A stretch of 64,000 bases of DNA from Megaustenia siamemsis (GCA_032433765.1 JAVIAB010000124.1:71473746-71537745), one strand, 5' to 3'. Shown: positions 35,030 through 46,745, counted from the stretch's first letter. Made by a program: numbers and translations. The notes: generated by a model from the sequence alone, not told the origin.

Positions 35030-35165
35030 ATAGCACACTGAAAATTCTACAAGCAAAAGAAAACACAGAACAATGGATTTCCTGAACTAGGATTGAACCC
35101 CTTACTTTTCGCCTTAGTGCCTTGATATGAGACAACTGTATTTTGATACACTGCCAGATAAGCAA
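35030..35165 (-). mobile_element. tRNA-like SINE head
   Basis: On the minus strand TTATCTGGCAGTGTATC fits box A and GGGGTTCAATCC fits box B about 50 bases later. The arrangement and the TGGCAGTGT word match the head seen at 13427-13500. No target duplication was found. Confidence 0.5.
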
Positions 35166-35749
35166 ATTTAAAAAGTTCCTATCACTGACAGAATTTGCAT
35201 ACACATTTCATCCTGTGACTAGAGCATAAGGGTACGAAAACAATTCAAATACAGCATACGGAAAGTGTTGTTGCCTAAACAGACATAGTTGAGAAATGTC
35301 TATCTGGCTCGTGCACGTTAGCCCCTCACTGCTGTGTAGTTCTCGCCCAGTTCTGTGTTTCAATGTTTTAGCCTATTGATAGCAATACACATGTTCATCC
35401 GACAGTTATAAAATGACAAACGGCCGCCACACGTTAGCTAAAGTATTTGAAGATGGTTTCAGAACAGAAACACACAACTTAGCAGCGCCTGCGAAGACCA
35501 CAAGTAGACGTCTAGTTTACAACGGTACAATCTACAGAACACAAAAATTTAGTGGATATTACAAAGACAACAGCTGGCCAGCAATCTTGAAACTAAATGA
35601 CATAGCTTGGCTGGAGACACAGACTTGTTCCCACATAAGTGGAAACCGCTGTCCCATCATTAATCATGTCTAAAAAAAATCTCACAAGAAAAAGATTTGT
35701 TGCCACCAAATAAAGAACGTTTTTTTTTTTAAATTCTATCTGAAAAAAA

Positions 35750-35975
35750 AAACAGTCCAGTTTCTTTGGGCACGTAATGCGAAGAGGAATAATAAAGATA
35801 TCTTCTCACAGCAGATAAAGTTAAGAGAAAAATTGATAGAGGAATGCAACGAGAGAAGATACAAGACATATTAATAACAACGTGGCACAAAAAGAATTCA
35901 AGTAGAATGATAAGATAAGTTATGGTGAACCATGAGCATGTATGTTTCCGGGCATGGCACTTGATGATGATAATG
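35750..35975 (+). mobile_element. LINE 3' tail fragment
   Basis: The plus strand encodes QSSFFGHVMRRG-like residues with lesions, then a K-I-D-R-G-M-Q-REKIQDI block. It ends at GTATGTTTCCGGGCATGGCA followed by (GAT)n. This is the terminal part of an RTE-like LINE. Confidence 0.6.
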
Positions 35976-36089
35976 CTTTCTCAGTGACTGATTGAGTATA
36001 CACAGAGAGATCAAATGGGCTGGTCTGAGCTTGATGGCAATGGTTGGAATCTCTGAAGAGGTCAGGGATGATATACACGCTTCACTAGT

Positions 36090-36640
36090 GTGGGTGATCT
36101 TACACTTAGTGTAAGAGGAAACAAATGAGTAGACAGGCTAGCTGGCATGTCTGTTGTGGAGCATGGGCGAGAAATAGGCTAGACTGACATTCTAAATACT
36201 ATCAAGCAGCCATGACGAATGAATAATTCGGGCAATGAATGTGATTAGACTCAGTAGATTTAGTCATTTTTAAAGTCAAATCGCTCGGCCATAGTCGCTG
36301 AGGACATTTAGAACGTCATCGCCCTTCATTCGACACCCACATCAGCCACAATGGCAAACTTGTAAGCTCGCTCAATACCTCTCACTCGTGCGTGCAGGAA
36401 ACATCAGGCAGGCGTTTTTATGAGTTGTTCTCCTTAGACTCTAAACAGAGCTGAAGAACAAAACCGGCTGCAATCTTGTTGAGCATTGAGTCACCTACGT
36501 GCATTAAAGTCACAAGTCACGCAAGCGCTTTAGTAACAGCCATAACCTCTATCGTCAAACTACTTGTGGTCGGTGCAAAAGCACAACCATTTTCCCTGAC
36601 AGTTCTACTAACCTGGACATTGAAAGACCATGATCTCCCA
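36090..36640. mobile_element. Two RNase H LINE fragments of other families, opposite strands
   Basis: On the plus strand at about 36120-36225, GNEWVDRLAGMSVVEHG matches the HxGNExADxLA end of an RNase H domain. On the minus strand at about 36460-36600, SLTIEVMAVTKALA and VGDSMLNK match the Glu and Asp catalytic blocks of a different RNase H copy. Both are short and broken. Confidence 0.55.
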
Positions 36641-36970
36641 CACGACCCCTTACAGACTTATCTCTCTAAATGGTTGCGTCACTCTCAGAGAAGTTCTCGC
36701 AAATAAAAGCCTGCATTTTTGCTTCAACAACAATGGGGTTTTGTTGTCTGCATTCTCTGCCCAGTTTCATGACTATTGGATAGGGCACTATTCTGACGGC
36801 GTTAGTATTCATTCTTCACCATGTTCTAAATCCTTGATTAAAGAAACCGGTTTAATCAATCAATAGCCTTACTCATACAAGATTTTCTTCCTGTTAAAAC
36901 TGCTGTCATCATATAATGATAAAATAGCATAATTAATTTCAATTACAAATTGTGGCATGCATAAACCCAC

Positions 36971-37093
36971 CTTCACAAGTATCTCCATTCCCAGAAAAAC
37001 CAGGCCTACAGACACATTTGTATGAGTCCCCATGAAGGACACAATCTGCACCCTGGTCACATGTCTGGGATGCTTCTGAGCACGAATCAGCAT
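36971..37093 (-). CDS. Nidogen-like gene, EGF module exon 1
   Basis: Acceptor CTACTGCAG|AT and donor GTGAAG|GTGGGT give a 123-bp exon, phase 1 at both ends. It encodes one EGF-like module with six cysteines: ADSCSEASQTCDQGADC, then YKCVCRPGFSGNGDTC. The GFSGNGDTC ending is the nidogen-type EGF signature. A single-module, phase 1-1 exon can be duplicated or skipped without breaking frame, which is how EGF strings usually grow. It follows the G2 barrel exon 2.7 kb upstream on the minus strand. No calcium-binding D-x-D/N-E start is obvious, so I infer a non-calcium EGF. Confidence 0.85.
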
Positions 37094-37544
37094 CTGCAGT
37101 AGGCAATCAATGTCAATGATTGAGGAAGTTACTTCATTTAGGTTCACAAGTATGTATACTTCACCATATTAAAAGATATCAGATGTATATACCCTCTTGA
37201 CAAGAAAATCCAAAGTGACTAATAATAAGTGCAGGAACAAATAAACACAAATGCACAGGAATTACTAACTTAAATGTAGATACTGACTCTAGACAAGCGT
37301 AATAACCACACCAAATAAAAACATATCGCAACGTATCAGCACATACAAATTCAGACGCACAGATATAGAAATACAGCTTTATAACGTGGACAAGAAATAT
37401 TAAAGCAGCAAAACATTAGTTTCTTTTAAAATGACCACAAAAATAGGTTTGTTTTTTCATCACCTACCACTACAAATTACACGTTATTATCATTTTCTTG
37501 TCAGGGTCAGGCGTCTTGTATCTGTACCTGTGACTGTTATTGTT

Positions 37545-38715
37545 ATTGAGTTAGTAGCGGGTCATCATCACTGCACTTCGAACACGCCCATAGGTGCTCA
37601 GATCCTCAGCAAGTTCCGCAATGTCCAATGACTGACGACTCCAGTTCTGTGTTGGTTGATAAGTCCTCTTACACGCCCACTAAGTTTCTCTTTTCTGGCT
37701 GTGCCTATCTTAACTCCCATCTCTTTCATCCGAAGGAGTGACATGGACTCATGATTGTCGAAGTCCTGTGCCCTTCCCACATGTCGGAGGGCATTGATGA
37801 CGTCCGCCCGATCTATTGGTTTACCGTCTTCAATGAAATCGCAGCTAGCCAACCTGTCCGTTCTTTCATTTCCCCGTACCCCCCAATGTCCATGGTAGAC
37901 AATGGTGACCTTACATATTTTTGACTTCTGCAATGACTCTACCCATTGCATGCTTACAGAGCCTGACTCCACTTTTCTTATCATGCTCATCGAATCACTA
38001 CAGACGTATACAGACATGCATGTAGTCTTGTGACACTAACCAGATGAATGCCCTGGTCACTGCCAACACTTCCATCGTCATGCTACTCGTGGTCATAATG
38101 TATGTACCACTGTTTTCGTTGACTATTCTGCCTTCCGAGCGTGCTGTAAATGCCCATGCACTCCTTTATTGTTGTATTACGGATCCGTCTGTGTCTAAGA
38201 CTGCATCTTTCCCATCGGTATTATCCCAGATGAGACCGTTGACCTTCGCAATGACCACGACTGAGTTCTGTTCCCTACATTTCCTGTCGAGTGTCACAAT
38301 ACAAGAGAATAGTCCTTTGAATGGCGTAGGCACTCCTCACCAGAGTCGATATTGGTAAGCCCATAGATCTGTTTCATGAAATCTTCTACTCGGCCCACCC
38401 ACGATTTGCCTCTTTTTAGCCTGACACATTTTCATGTGTTGAGCTCGTAGTGCAATGGATGCTCTTTATCTTCACTTATCTTCAGGTATGCTCGTGCCCT
38501 TCAGATCTTTATTCCGTCATCCATGGTTGGAAAGTCAAGAAGATACCTCATTGTTACACAGGGAGTGTCCCTTGTACACCCCAAGCTAATGTGCATGGCT
38601 TCATTCTGTATTTTCTCCAGCCTGTAAATTTGTTCGTACTGATAGTAAGAATTGCCAGAGCATGCTCAACTGGTACGAGGACTTGTCCCTGAAACAGAAG
38701 GGTAAGTAGCCTCAG
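37545..38715 (-). mobile_element. RNase H LINE 3' copy
   Basis: Minus-strand copy. The RNase H frame at 37598-38017 shows CSDSMSMIRKVESGSVSMQW, VTIVYHGHWGVRGNE and RTDRLASC. The upstream part to about 38700 covers the RT thumb and linker with lesions. The 3' end has the GTTATTGTTATTGAGTTAGT tail repeats near 37535-37555 on the plus strand. It is 5'-truncated at about 38715 next to an alpha LINE. Confidence 0.8.
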
Positions 38716-38789
38716 CTCATGTGACTGTGTTTCTGTACTATATCATAATAGATTCTCAGTTATGTTTTAATTCTTATTTTATGCTGGAT

Positions 38790-39470
38790 TATACAAATGG
38801 TAACATCAAAGAAAAAATATATCATCGCAAGGCACAATACAGGCACGTGGAACAATATTAAAACAGGTAAATGAATTTAAATATCTGGGAACATGTTTAA
38901 CTTTAGATGGTAGATGTACAACAGAGGTGAGATGCAGAATGCCTAAGACAAAAGCAGCTTTACAAAAAATAAGGAAACAACTGTGCAATCCATTTTTTAC
39001 AATAGAAACAAGAAAAAGAGTTCTTGAATGTTATGTAGAGCCAGTGTTAACATATGGATGTGAATCATGGCCAATAGGACAACAGACAAGAAAATCACTG
39101 GAAGCTGTAAAAATGTTGTTTTATAGAAGAATGTTGAGAATACCATGGACAGTTTCGAAGAGTAATGAAAACGTTTGAAGAAGGCTAAAGCAAAAAGAGG
39201 GTCAATATCCAATATTAGGGAGAAACAATCATCACTTTTTGACCATGTAATGAGAAGGGAACAGCAGGAATACTTTTTGACTACTGGGAAAATTGAGGGA
39301 CGAAGAGATAAAGGCAAGCAAAGAGAAAATATACCAGACCGCTTAAGAGAAAGGCTTGACAGATGGTCAACAGAAATAATAAATAACTGTTAAGATCGAA
39401 AGTTGTAGAGAGACATGATCACCCACGCCAGCAAGCATGTTATTTGATGATTGTGGTGATGATAATGGTG
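38790..39470 (+). mobile_element. LINE alpha, 5'-truncated copy
   Basis: The plus strand encodes VNEFKYLGTCLTLDGRC, KTKAALQKIRKQLCNPFF, ETRKRVLECYVEPVLTYGCE, MLRIPWTVSKSNENV and HVMRREQQEYFLTTGKIEGR. It ends with the GAAAGTTGTAGAGAGACATG tail and a (GAT)n-like terminus. The RT palm is missing. One frameshift near 39176 splits it. Confidence 0.85.
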
Positions 39471-39759
39471 TGTTTATTTATTATTAGTCAAAACTGTTTT
39501 GTATTTATAATAAAACAAGAACATGGTTTCATCTGTCTCGATGTCATTTCATTATGTTAGTAAAAAGAAATATAATATATAAACTCCTTTCCAGTGTGCA
39601 TATCTACCAGATCTCTCAGATACCTAATCCCTGATGTTTCAATCTCTCTCTTTTGAGTTTAATCTGAAGGCTCTTGATAACTCGAAGTTTAGTCAGCTTA
39701 AAAATAAAGTGGAAGTAAATGCAATACATATTTAAGAACAATCAGAAAAAAACACATAC

Positions 39760-39978
39760 TCGAGAATATTCCAACTTTTGAGGTCATAGCAAGCCTGACG
39801 ACCTTTTCTTTTTCACTGTGCTTGACAAAATGCCTGGTCACTGAAAGTCTCATAACGTCACTGGATTTCCTAACTGCTTGACTGTCGCATTCCTCAAATG
39901 TGATAGTATTGTCCCAGGTGTAACGGTAGGCAACATCATTGACTCGGTATGTACGTGCAACAAAAGACTTGATAATGC
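39760..39978 (-). CDS. Nidogen-like gene, exon for last part of G2 barrel
   Basis: Acceptor is TAAATGTAG|GC and donor CTCGA|GTATGT, giving 219 bp. The reading frame taken from the previous exon gives SFVARTYRVNDVAYRYTWDN followed by TITFEECDSQ and ends KVGIFS. The TITFxEC motif and the preceding aromatic Tyr-x-Trp are typical of the C-terminal strands of nidogen G2 domains, where the cysteine is conserved. Entry and exit are phase 1. The next coding exon starts an EGF module, the order known from nidogens. The donor is only moderately close to consensus but no better GT lies nearby. Confidence 0.8.
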
Positions 39979-40249
39979 CTACATTTAGAAACAAATTAAA
40001 AGTTTTTGTTGCATGTCTTAACATTAAATTGACAATATTGTTATAGATTTTGATGATACAAGATTTTGTTGATAAAATATTGTGATGATACAAGATTGTG
40101 ATGTTATTTCACTTGTTGTATTACACTATTGATAGATTATTGTAGGTATCTGTGTACTGTATATTGTTTACCATTGTCTAATGGTAATGATGGAATGACT
40201 CCCAGTTACGATGTATAAAATGAATATATTTGTATATATATATAAGGAC

Positions 40250-40602
40250 AATATCTAAAGCATTTAACAAAATTAAACACTTGAAATCAATTGTCAGCGA
40301 TGAAGGCCCGAAATCTAAAATATTGGCTAGAATAGCGCAAACTGCAACAGCCGTTTCTCAGTTTCTGTGCTGATGTCTATGTGGAAAGATAAAAACATCA
40401 CTCTTAGCTCTAAAATCAGGCTCTTGTTAAATATGTTTTTATACACGCTTGAAAAACATCATCACTTTCAGCAGAAAATACAAGTCATGGAAATGGCATC
40501 TCTTACTAAGAGATCTTCATCACAAATTAACAAAGTTCGCAAAAGGGTAAAACAAGTAATCGGAGAACACGATGATAATTTTATTATTGTGAAGTAACGC
40601 AA
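40250..40602 (+). mobile_element. RTE-like LINE fragment, third family
   Basis: The plus strand reads LKSIVSDEGPKSKILARIAQ, then TATAVSQ, a KDKNITLSSKIRLL block and VRKRVKQVIGEHDD. This resembles the IVSDEGSKPEILARIAQT family, which is common in animal genomes. It is truncated at both ends and abuts another LINE at 40603. Confidence 0.75.
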
Positions 40603-41999
40603 AATCATCATCATAAAGTACCGGGCCTACTGGCGTAGGTGAGCATGTCTCTCCACAACTTTCGATCTCGGCAGCTATTTATCATTTCTGTTGTTGACCT
40701 TCTGCCAAGCCATTCTCTTAAACTGTCTGTTATTTTTTTCTTTGCTTCCCTCTATCTCTTCGTCCCTCAATTTTTCCAGTTGTTACAATATGTTCCAGTT
40801 ATTCTCTTCTCATTACATGGCCAAAAAATTATGATTGTTTCTTCCTAATATTGGAAATTAGCTCTCATTTTGCTTTGACCTCTTTCAGAACGTTTTCATT
40901 ACTCTTCTTAACTGTCCATGGTACTCTCAACATTCTTCTGTAAAACCACATTTCTACAGACTCCAGTGATTTTCCTGTCTGTTGTCCTATTGTCCAAGAT
41001 TCACATCCATATTTTAAGACTGGCTCTACGTAAAATTTAAGAACTCTTTTTCTTGTTTCTATTGTCAAAAATGGATTGCATAGTATCTTCCTCATTTTTT
41101 GGAAAGCTGCTTTTGCCTGAGCCATTCTGCATCTCACCTCCTTTGCACATCTTCCGTCTGAGGTTAACAAAGTTCCCAAATATTTAAATTCATTTACTTG
41201 TTTTAATATTGTTCCACTTGTCTTTATTTTGATAAAGGTGATATCTTTTTCTTTGTTGTTACCATTACCTCTGTCTTTTTGCTATTAAGGCTGAGTCCTT
41301 TATTTTTGCTTTCTTTCGCTATAATGTCCAACATTTCTAGTAACTCATTTTCACTCTTAGCGATTAAGACTGTATCATCAGCATACCTAGATTATGTATA
41401 TTATGACCTCCAATTGCTATTCCAGGCATGTTCTTATGCATCTTAAAATAATCTCACTATAAATATTACACAAATCTGGTGACAGCACACAACCTTGTCT
41501 AACACCCTATTTTATTTGTTGAAACATTCCCAATTGGTTTTCAGTTCTTGTGACCGCTGTTTGTTGCCAGTACATGTTCTTTATTATTCTTAGATCTTTG
41601 CTGTCTACGTTTATGCTTTCTAAAATGTTGATTATTTCTTGGTGCTTTACTTTGTCAAATGCCTTGGTGTAATCTATGAAACATAGGTATAGATCTGTTT
41701 TCACCTCTATGGCTCTTTCTACTAAAGATCGTATGATATAAATGGCATTGCTTGTTCCTTTATCTCTAACAAAACCACACTGTTCATCGCTAATTTCTGG
41801 ACTGATTTTGTTTCGCACTCTTCGCATGATGATTCTTAGTAATATCTTAATCATATGACTCATAAGGCTTATTGTGCGATGATCATCGCATTCAATCGCT
41901 CCCGATTTCTTTGGTAGGGCTATGAATATTGATTTGAGCATGTCATCTGTGTATATCCGCTGTTGTAGATATAGACATACATCTGTCTTCAATATTTTT
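40603..41999 (-). mobile_element. LINE alpha, 5'-truncated copy with RT
   Basis: The minus strand carries the RT N-terminal half at 41507-41960 (SIFIALPKKSGAIECDDHRT, FIDYTKAFDKVKHQEIINIL, RIIKNMYWQQTAVTR). The C-terminal part at 40865-41179 reads MGTLLTSDGRC, ETRKRVLKFYVEPVLKYGCE and RMLRVPWTVKKSNENVLKE. The 3' tail is at about 40605-40660. Frameshifts lie at the RT palm. It joins the 210-bp repeat at 42004 on its 5' side. Confidence 0.85.
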
Positions 42000-42003
42000 G
42001 TTA

Positions 42004-42206
42004 TTAGCGATTCATGATTGTACAAAGAAGTTACGACGGTGGTTTTCTGTTGCCTTCCGTCGGTTTGTTTACGGTTGGCTCCACTAGCCTTAGACTAAAA
42101 AGTCTCACCCACAAGGCAGTGGGGTTGTTTTACTTTGGGGTATCCTCCCTTAGTCTTTTACTCTCCCGAGCTTACCTGCAAGGCAGCAGGGCAGCCACAG
42201 GTTGTA
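42004..42206 (-). repeat. 210-bp repeat joined to truncated LINE 5' end, copy 2
   Basis: Closely similar to 5628-5846, with the shared start GCGATTCATGATTGTACAAA. It sits between the 5' side of the minus-strand alpha LINE and the plus-strand LINE fragment at 42207. Confidence 0.7.
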
Positions 42207-42800
42207 AGTATGAAAAGTATACTAACATCAAAACAAATAACACCAGGGCTAAAACTAAGAATAGCAAAATGTTACATCTTCTCAATATTCCTGTATGGTG
42301 TAGAAACATGGACATTAGACCAGAAAACAGAACAGAAAATTGAAGTCTTTGAAATGTGGATATATAGAAGAATAGGAATAATTGGATGGAAAGAATATAA
42401 AACAAATGTATTTTTAAAACAACTAAAAGTGAATAGAGAACAACTAAAGACACTTAAAATAAGACACGAGATTTTTGGGGCATGTTAAAGGACGCACAAC
42501 CTACACCATCAAAGCAAGAGGCAGAACTGAATGGCGCTCCATGGTAGCCAGCCTTCTATGCGAAGGCGGAACTCAATGATGACGATGATGAAAAGACACA
42601 GCAGTCTACTAAAAGTAATCTCGGAATGGAAAATACAAGGTAAAAGAGGCAGAGGCAGACCAAGACTGACATGGACGAGTGGCATCAATAGACGGACAAG
42701 TCAACCTATGACAATCTGCACCATCAAAGCAAGAGACAGAGTGGAATGACACTCTATGGTAGACAAATTTCGATGCGGAGACGGCACTCAATGAATGAAG
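42207..42800 (+). mobile_element. LINE C-terminal fragment, fourth family, with duplicated tail
   Basis: The plus strand encodes TPGLKLRIAKCYIFSIFLYG, EVFEMWIYRRIGIIGWKEYK and KTLKIRHEIFG, then the WKIQGKRGRGRPRLTW end at 42600-42680. The 3' tail CACCATCAAAGCAAGAG...CACTCAATGA occurs twice: at 42715-42795 as expected, and at 42505-42590 inside the coding part. Confidence 0.8.
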
Positions 42801-43365
42801 GCAGAAAACACAATAATCATATATGTGCTGCAAAGCCAATGTCGCTTGGAGTTGTTGGAACATGGAGACCAGTATGGAGTATGGAAGCATTCTAAAAGAC
42901 CTTCTGTTTAGTGAGCTGGCGCCAGGCATGCGACTATCGGTCGACTATTTCTCATGCTTGAAGATACCTGTTTGCATGAAATCATGGAAACATGACTGCA
43001 GATAGACAAACAAATCGCTGGCTTTGGTAAAGAGTGGTATGAAAATGGGAGTGAAAAGTGACAAACAAATGGCAAGAAAGGAGACGACGCAGCAAATTCA
43101 TCGACGCCAGCCTCAACTACATCTGTTTTATGTGGACGTGACTGTCACTGTACGAGAGTTGGACTATTTTGTCATCGGAAACAATGTTTTCAGTCATGAG
43201 TAACATATGATGAAACATCGATTTATTTCTATTATTATTATTATCGTATCGTTATTATTATAAACCAGCCATGTAGAATGACAAAATCGTAGTTCATTAT
43301 CTACTGAAGTGTTACATATCATTTATGTCTTTAAGAAAACAAATGAATTACAAAAGCTGCCCTAC
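42801..43365. other. Unassigned intronic sequence
   Basis: It lies just downstream of the nidogen-like exon ending at 43366 on the minus strand. It contains a short (ATT)n patch near 43230. No exon or mobile element was recognised. Confidence 0.4.
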
Positions 43366-43574
43366 CTGGGGCAGTTCTCTTGTAGTTCTCATTGTAGTCA
43401 TCTACGGAAACAGTAGCATCCGATGGAATATCTGGCAAGTTGCCCTCGAGTGTTGTCTCCATGTGGATATTATTAAGTATGTCGTGACCAGAGAACACCT
43501 GACGTATTCTTACAACATAATCCCCCTATCGGGATTATGAAACGTGACGCGGGCTGTCCTGTTTAAAACACCAC
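43366..43574 (-). CDS. Nidogen-like gene, exon for middle of G2 barrel, with apparent 1-bp frameshift
   Basis: Acceptor is TTTCATAG|GTGG and donor CCCCAG|GTAGGG. The first part reads GGVLNRTARVTFHNPDRG in the frame required by the upstream exon. The second part reads RIRQVFSGHDILNNIHMETT and ends NENYKRTAP, but in a different frame. The two parts are separated by a run of five G on the coding strand (43522-43526). One more G would join them through D-Y-V-V and restore the phase-1 donor. The residues match the region of nidogen G2 with FSGxD, the GxLPxIP turn and the YxExY segment. The break may be a homopolymer error in the assembly or a true lesion. Length is 209 bp, one short of a multiple of three. 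Confidence 0.78.
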
Positions 43575-43727
43575 CTATGAAAATGACAGGAACAAAAGTC
43601 AAAATACCAAATTATTGTAAGTTTAAACATTTATTTATATATCTGCCTATTTGTCGGCAATTTTAGAGATGAACGGTGGGTTCGAAACTTGAAGAGGCCG
43701 CCAGGATGTGAAGATGGTCGAATTACA

Positions 43728-43746
43728 CACGCACACACACACACAC

Positions 43747-43811
<65 letters not shown>
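43728..43811. repeat. (AC)n followed by (AT)n microsatellite
   Basis: About ten AC units at 43728-43747, then about 31 AT units to 43811. Confidence 0.97.
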
Positions 43812-43815
<4 letters not shown>

Positions 43816-43859
43816 GGCTACTCGTATACTTACATTACGATATTACTTGTAGAATAAAT

Positions 43860-45660
43860 TCACACGTTGTTCTTTTTTCTTTGCAAATCTGCAAATAAGA
43901 TCATTCTGCCACGTGGACTGACTTTGCCCTTTTTTGAGGATTCTCTTTTCAATATATACACGCCAGTGTTGAGAAGGCACTCTTGAGTCATGGAGTTTCT
44001 CAAAACAGTTTTTAATTGACTCAAATAAGATAAAATTCTTTCCACTAAAGCATTTGTGGCAGGAATGGAGGCTATGTGGCAGAATAGTTTAAATGCATCA
44101 ACAAGAATATCACTTGTCTCACTTTCGATCGATCATCATCTTTATTAGTTCACTCAAACTTTGCTCCTGGAATGTGTCCTTATGTCATGGAGAAGTCGCA
44201 TTTTGAAGCCTGGCACGTAATTCCTCCTTGTTAAAATGTGATCCATAAATTTGAATTACAGAATCTATAGAGTCAGTTAGGAAATGATTGCCATAGTTCA
44301 AAAATTGGGCAGTATCACCTAATTTAAGACACTTTAACTGCTGAAAGTTAGAAAATCTCACAACAAACTGTGTTAAGATAATGTCTACAATTTCAAAATA
44401 CAACTGCCTGTACTTGTTATCACATTCTTCCCTGTGATCTTGTCTGCTTGAAGAGTTCGTGCATCTGACCCAGATGTGAACTCTATCAACAAACTAAAGT
44501 GCCGACTACTCTTTATGTTCCTGATGTATAAGATACTATCGGAGATTGCACCACTGGTGCACATTTGGATGTCCTTTGTTTTCTTCCGAAGAAAGTTAAA
44601 AAGCAACCCAATGTTCATGAAAATTTCTTGAAAAATCATGACAAGAAAAATGAAATTCATATCTTATAAGTAAGTGCTTCTTCATGCATGTGCTTCTCTT
44701 GCTGTATCTTTACATTTGAATGTGGAGAATCTATTATTTCATAGAAAGCTTTAATTAATTCTATCATGGTTGTGTGTACTGCAGAAATTATTTTGGTAAT
44801 AGAGTTCCACCTGATGTCACTGCTAGTATGTAAACGTAGTCCCACAAGAATGGCCGCTCCGATGACAGATGAAAAAAGATAGGTATTCCATGAAGGGTCG
44901 ATTTAATTTGCGAACAACTCTGTAGCAAAACTAAATTCAATCAATGTGCAAAACATTGGATAAACAGTACCTGTGGAGCAAACTAAATAACTAGCTTTCA
45001 AACCATTCAACTCCCCGGCCATAACACTAGCGCCATCTTGGGTTTGAGCTACCAACTTATTTTCCATATCGGACTTTCCAAGAACATGATACAAAACATG
45101 ACACAAGCCTTCAGCGTTTCTCTTTTCATTGACATCATGAAATCCAAGGAAATACTCTTGAATTTCACCTGCTGAATCCCGATAGCGATAGAACACTGAG
45201 ATATTTCAGTAATAGTAGTCGTCTCATCAGCAATACAGGCAAAGAAAGGGATTCTTTAATTCTTTTCTCAATAAAATCTTGTATTTCTTGTATTCTCTTG
45301 CATTTAAATTCTGTAACAATTCAAATGGTCTCTACTTGAAGCGCGCCTAACTACAGCCCTACATAAGTTTTTTCATGTCACTATAGCCTTCAGATGACCA
45401 CACACATTTGTTTGTGCTTCAAAGGCAAACACGGTCAACAAAATAAACGTTCCTTCCCTGTACTGCAAGATAGCCATTTATATTGATCGTACCACGACAA
45501 TTTAAATATTCTGCTTCTACCTTTTTCCATTTGAGGAAGCGTTCTTTTGCAGTCGGTCTGCCTTGTTGTAAGATAATTCTTCTCTCAACGTTTTTTCGTC
45601 TGAAAAGGGTATACTCAATAGAGAAATAACAATCTGGATTCATCTCTAACTGTATTCGAA
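43860..45660 (-). pseudogene. hAT transposase relic (ZMYM/TTF-type)
   Basis: The minus strand holds six collinear broken pieces. From the N-terminal side: ERFLKWKKVEAEYLNCRGT at 45419-45643; the catalytic region FLGFHDVNEKRNAEGLCHVL, with VAQTQDGASVMAGELNGLKA carrying the acidic residue, at 44903-45196; LRLHTSSDIRWNS at 44657-44845 (the conserved RW motif); then alpha-helical insertion parts at 44185-44660. The C-terminal piece is at 43860-44045. The order follows zinc-finger-MYM-type hAT transposases. No TIRs or target duplication were identified. Many frameshifts show an old copy. Confidence 0.75.
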
Positions 45661-45840
45661 TGTTTACGTTGACCTATAACCTGATAATTTGCGTTATATA
45701 CGGCGTTTTGCGCTATGTAAAATAGTTCCTTTACTTATTGGTATAATGTATAATAATTATAATTACATCATAATATCCTAGTTATTTACTTTCCTAGTTA
45801 GAAAAGAACATGTTTTTTCTGTTAATTAACATCACTTATA

Positions 45841-46096
45841 AAAAAGTAAAAAGTAAGTAAAGTACCCCCGTCACGCCAAGTGGCGGCGTATATGGAATAT
45901 TGTGTTAGTGACCATAAATTTTACAGACCTTCGGCACATAATTTTTGGGGTAATGTGGTCGGTATTACGCCCATGCCGCTTTACTTTCCCAGAAAAAATA
46001 TCCGGTATCCATTTAAGGCAGGGTGAACCCGGAGCCGTCGGTTGGGTTCGAACCCTACCCCTTGTCCTTTGTAGTCCAGTTCACTAACCACTAAGC
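45841..46096 (-). mobile_element. tRNA-derived SINE with probable target duplication
   Basis: Minus-strand copy of the SINE at 19726: TTAGTGGTTAGTGAACTGG, box B GGTTCGAACCC, body GGGAAAGTAAAGCGGCATGG and a CTTTACTTAC-type tail at about 45845-45875. Flanks TAACATC[A/C]CTTATA at 45827-45840 and 46097-46110 are a 13/14 match. Confidence 0.85.
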
Positions 46097-46110
46097 TAAC
46101 ATCCCTTATA

Positions 46111-46439
46111 GTCTTGTTCAAAGTATTTTTTTATGACATAGTGACATAGCGTAAGATACTATTTTTGTCTTCTTCAGAGGACTCACAGATAAGTGCTGTT
46201 TCCAGCGAACTTTTCTGTTTATTTGTTTGTTTTTATTGATATTTGAAGGGATCATGTGATTGTATGCGCTTTCTATTTGATGTAAATCACTTTGCTTCTT
46301 TTGATTCATTGCATTTTGTTACAATTCCTTTATTTAATCACTTACACTCATCTTTGTTGTTGATTGTCCTATTGAACGCGTCAAAAAATGGCGGTTTGTT
46401 TTCGCCGGTCTGTCGTCAAGGACGTGTAATTCATTTAGT
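46111..46439. other. Sequence with small LINE alpha fragment
   Basis: At about 46295-46350 the words TTCATTGCATTTTGTTACAA and TTTATTTAATCA match the alpha LINE at 2150-2195. The rest is unassigned. Confidence 0.45.
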
Positions 46440-46745
46440 TTGTAAAAGGCTCACAGTGTATCCGCGTGCTGCAGAGCTATTTACTGGAGTTGGCCAGTTT
46501 ATAACATGGAAACGGGTTCTTGACCGTGCGACTGAGTAAGTGCACGTGAGTCTAGACCATCCACAGCATCGACATTCAGCGACTAAATCATCTATGATGC
46601 TATAACGACGGTAAGTATTCAGATGCAGCCAAAACGACAACATGGAAGTAGGAAAACACGACAAGGCAAGCGTGGTGGCATTAAGCTGTCGAAGTGTGAG
46701 AGGCTAGGCCTAAAAGTATGCCTCCCCAATGTTCAAACACAGTGT
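46440..46745 (+). mobile_element. 5' end of RNase H LINE, isolated head fragment
   Basis: The plus strand matches the reverse complement of 62530-62790: GGAAACGGGTTCTTGACCG, CTAGACCATCCACAGC and the start region AGAGGCTAGGCCTAAAAGTA. It stops there, so only the 5' untranslated region and first codons are present, without the rest of the element. Confidence 0.75.

Noticed and set aside
36869..37147. A 92-codon minus-strand frame over the EGF exon
   Set aside because: It is a different frame from the EGF-coding one. The correct frame is fixed by cysteine spacing and the phase-1 splice sites.
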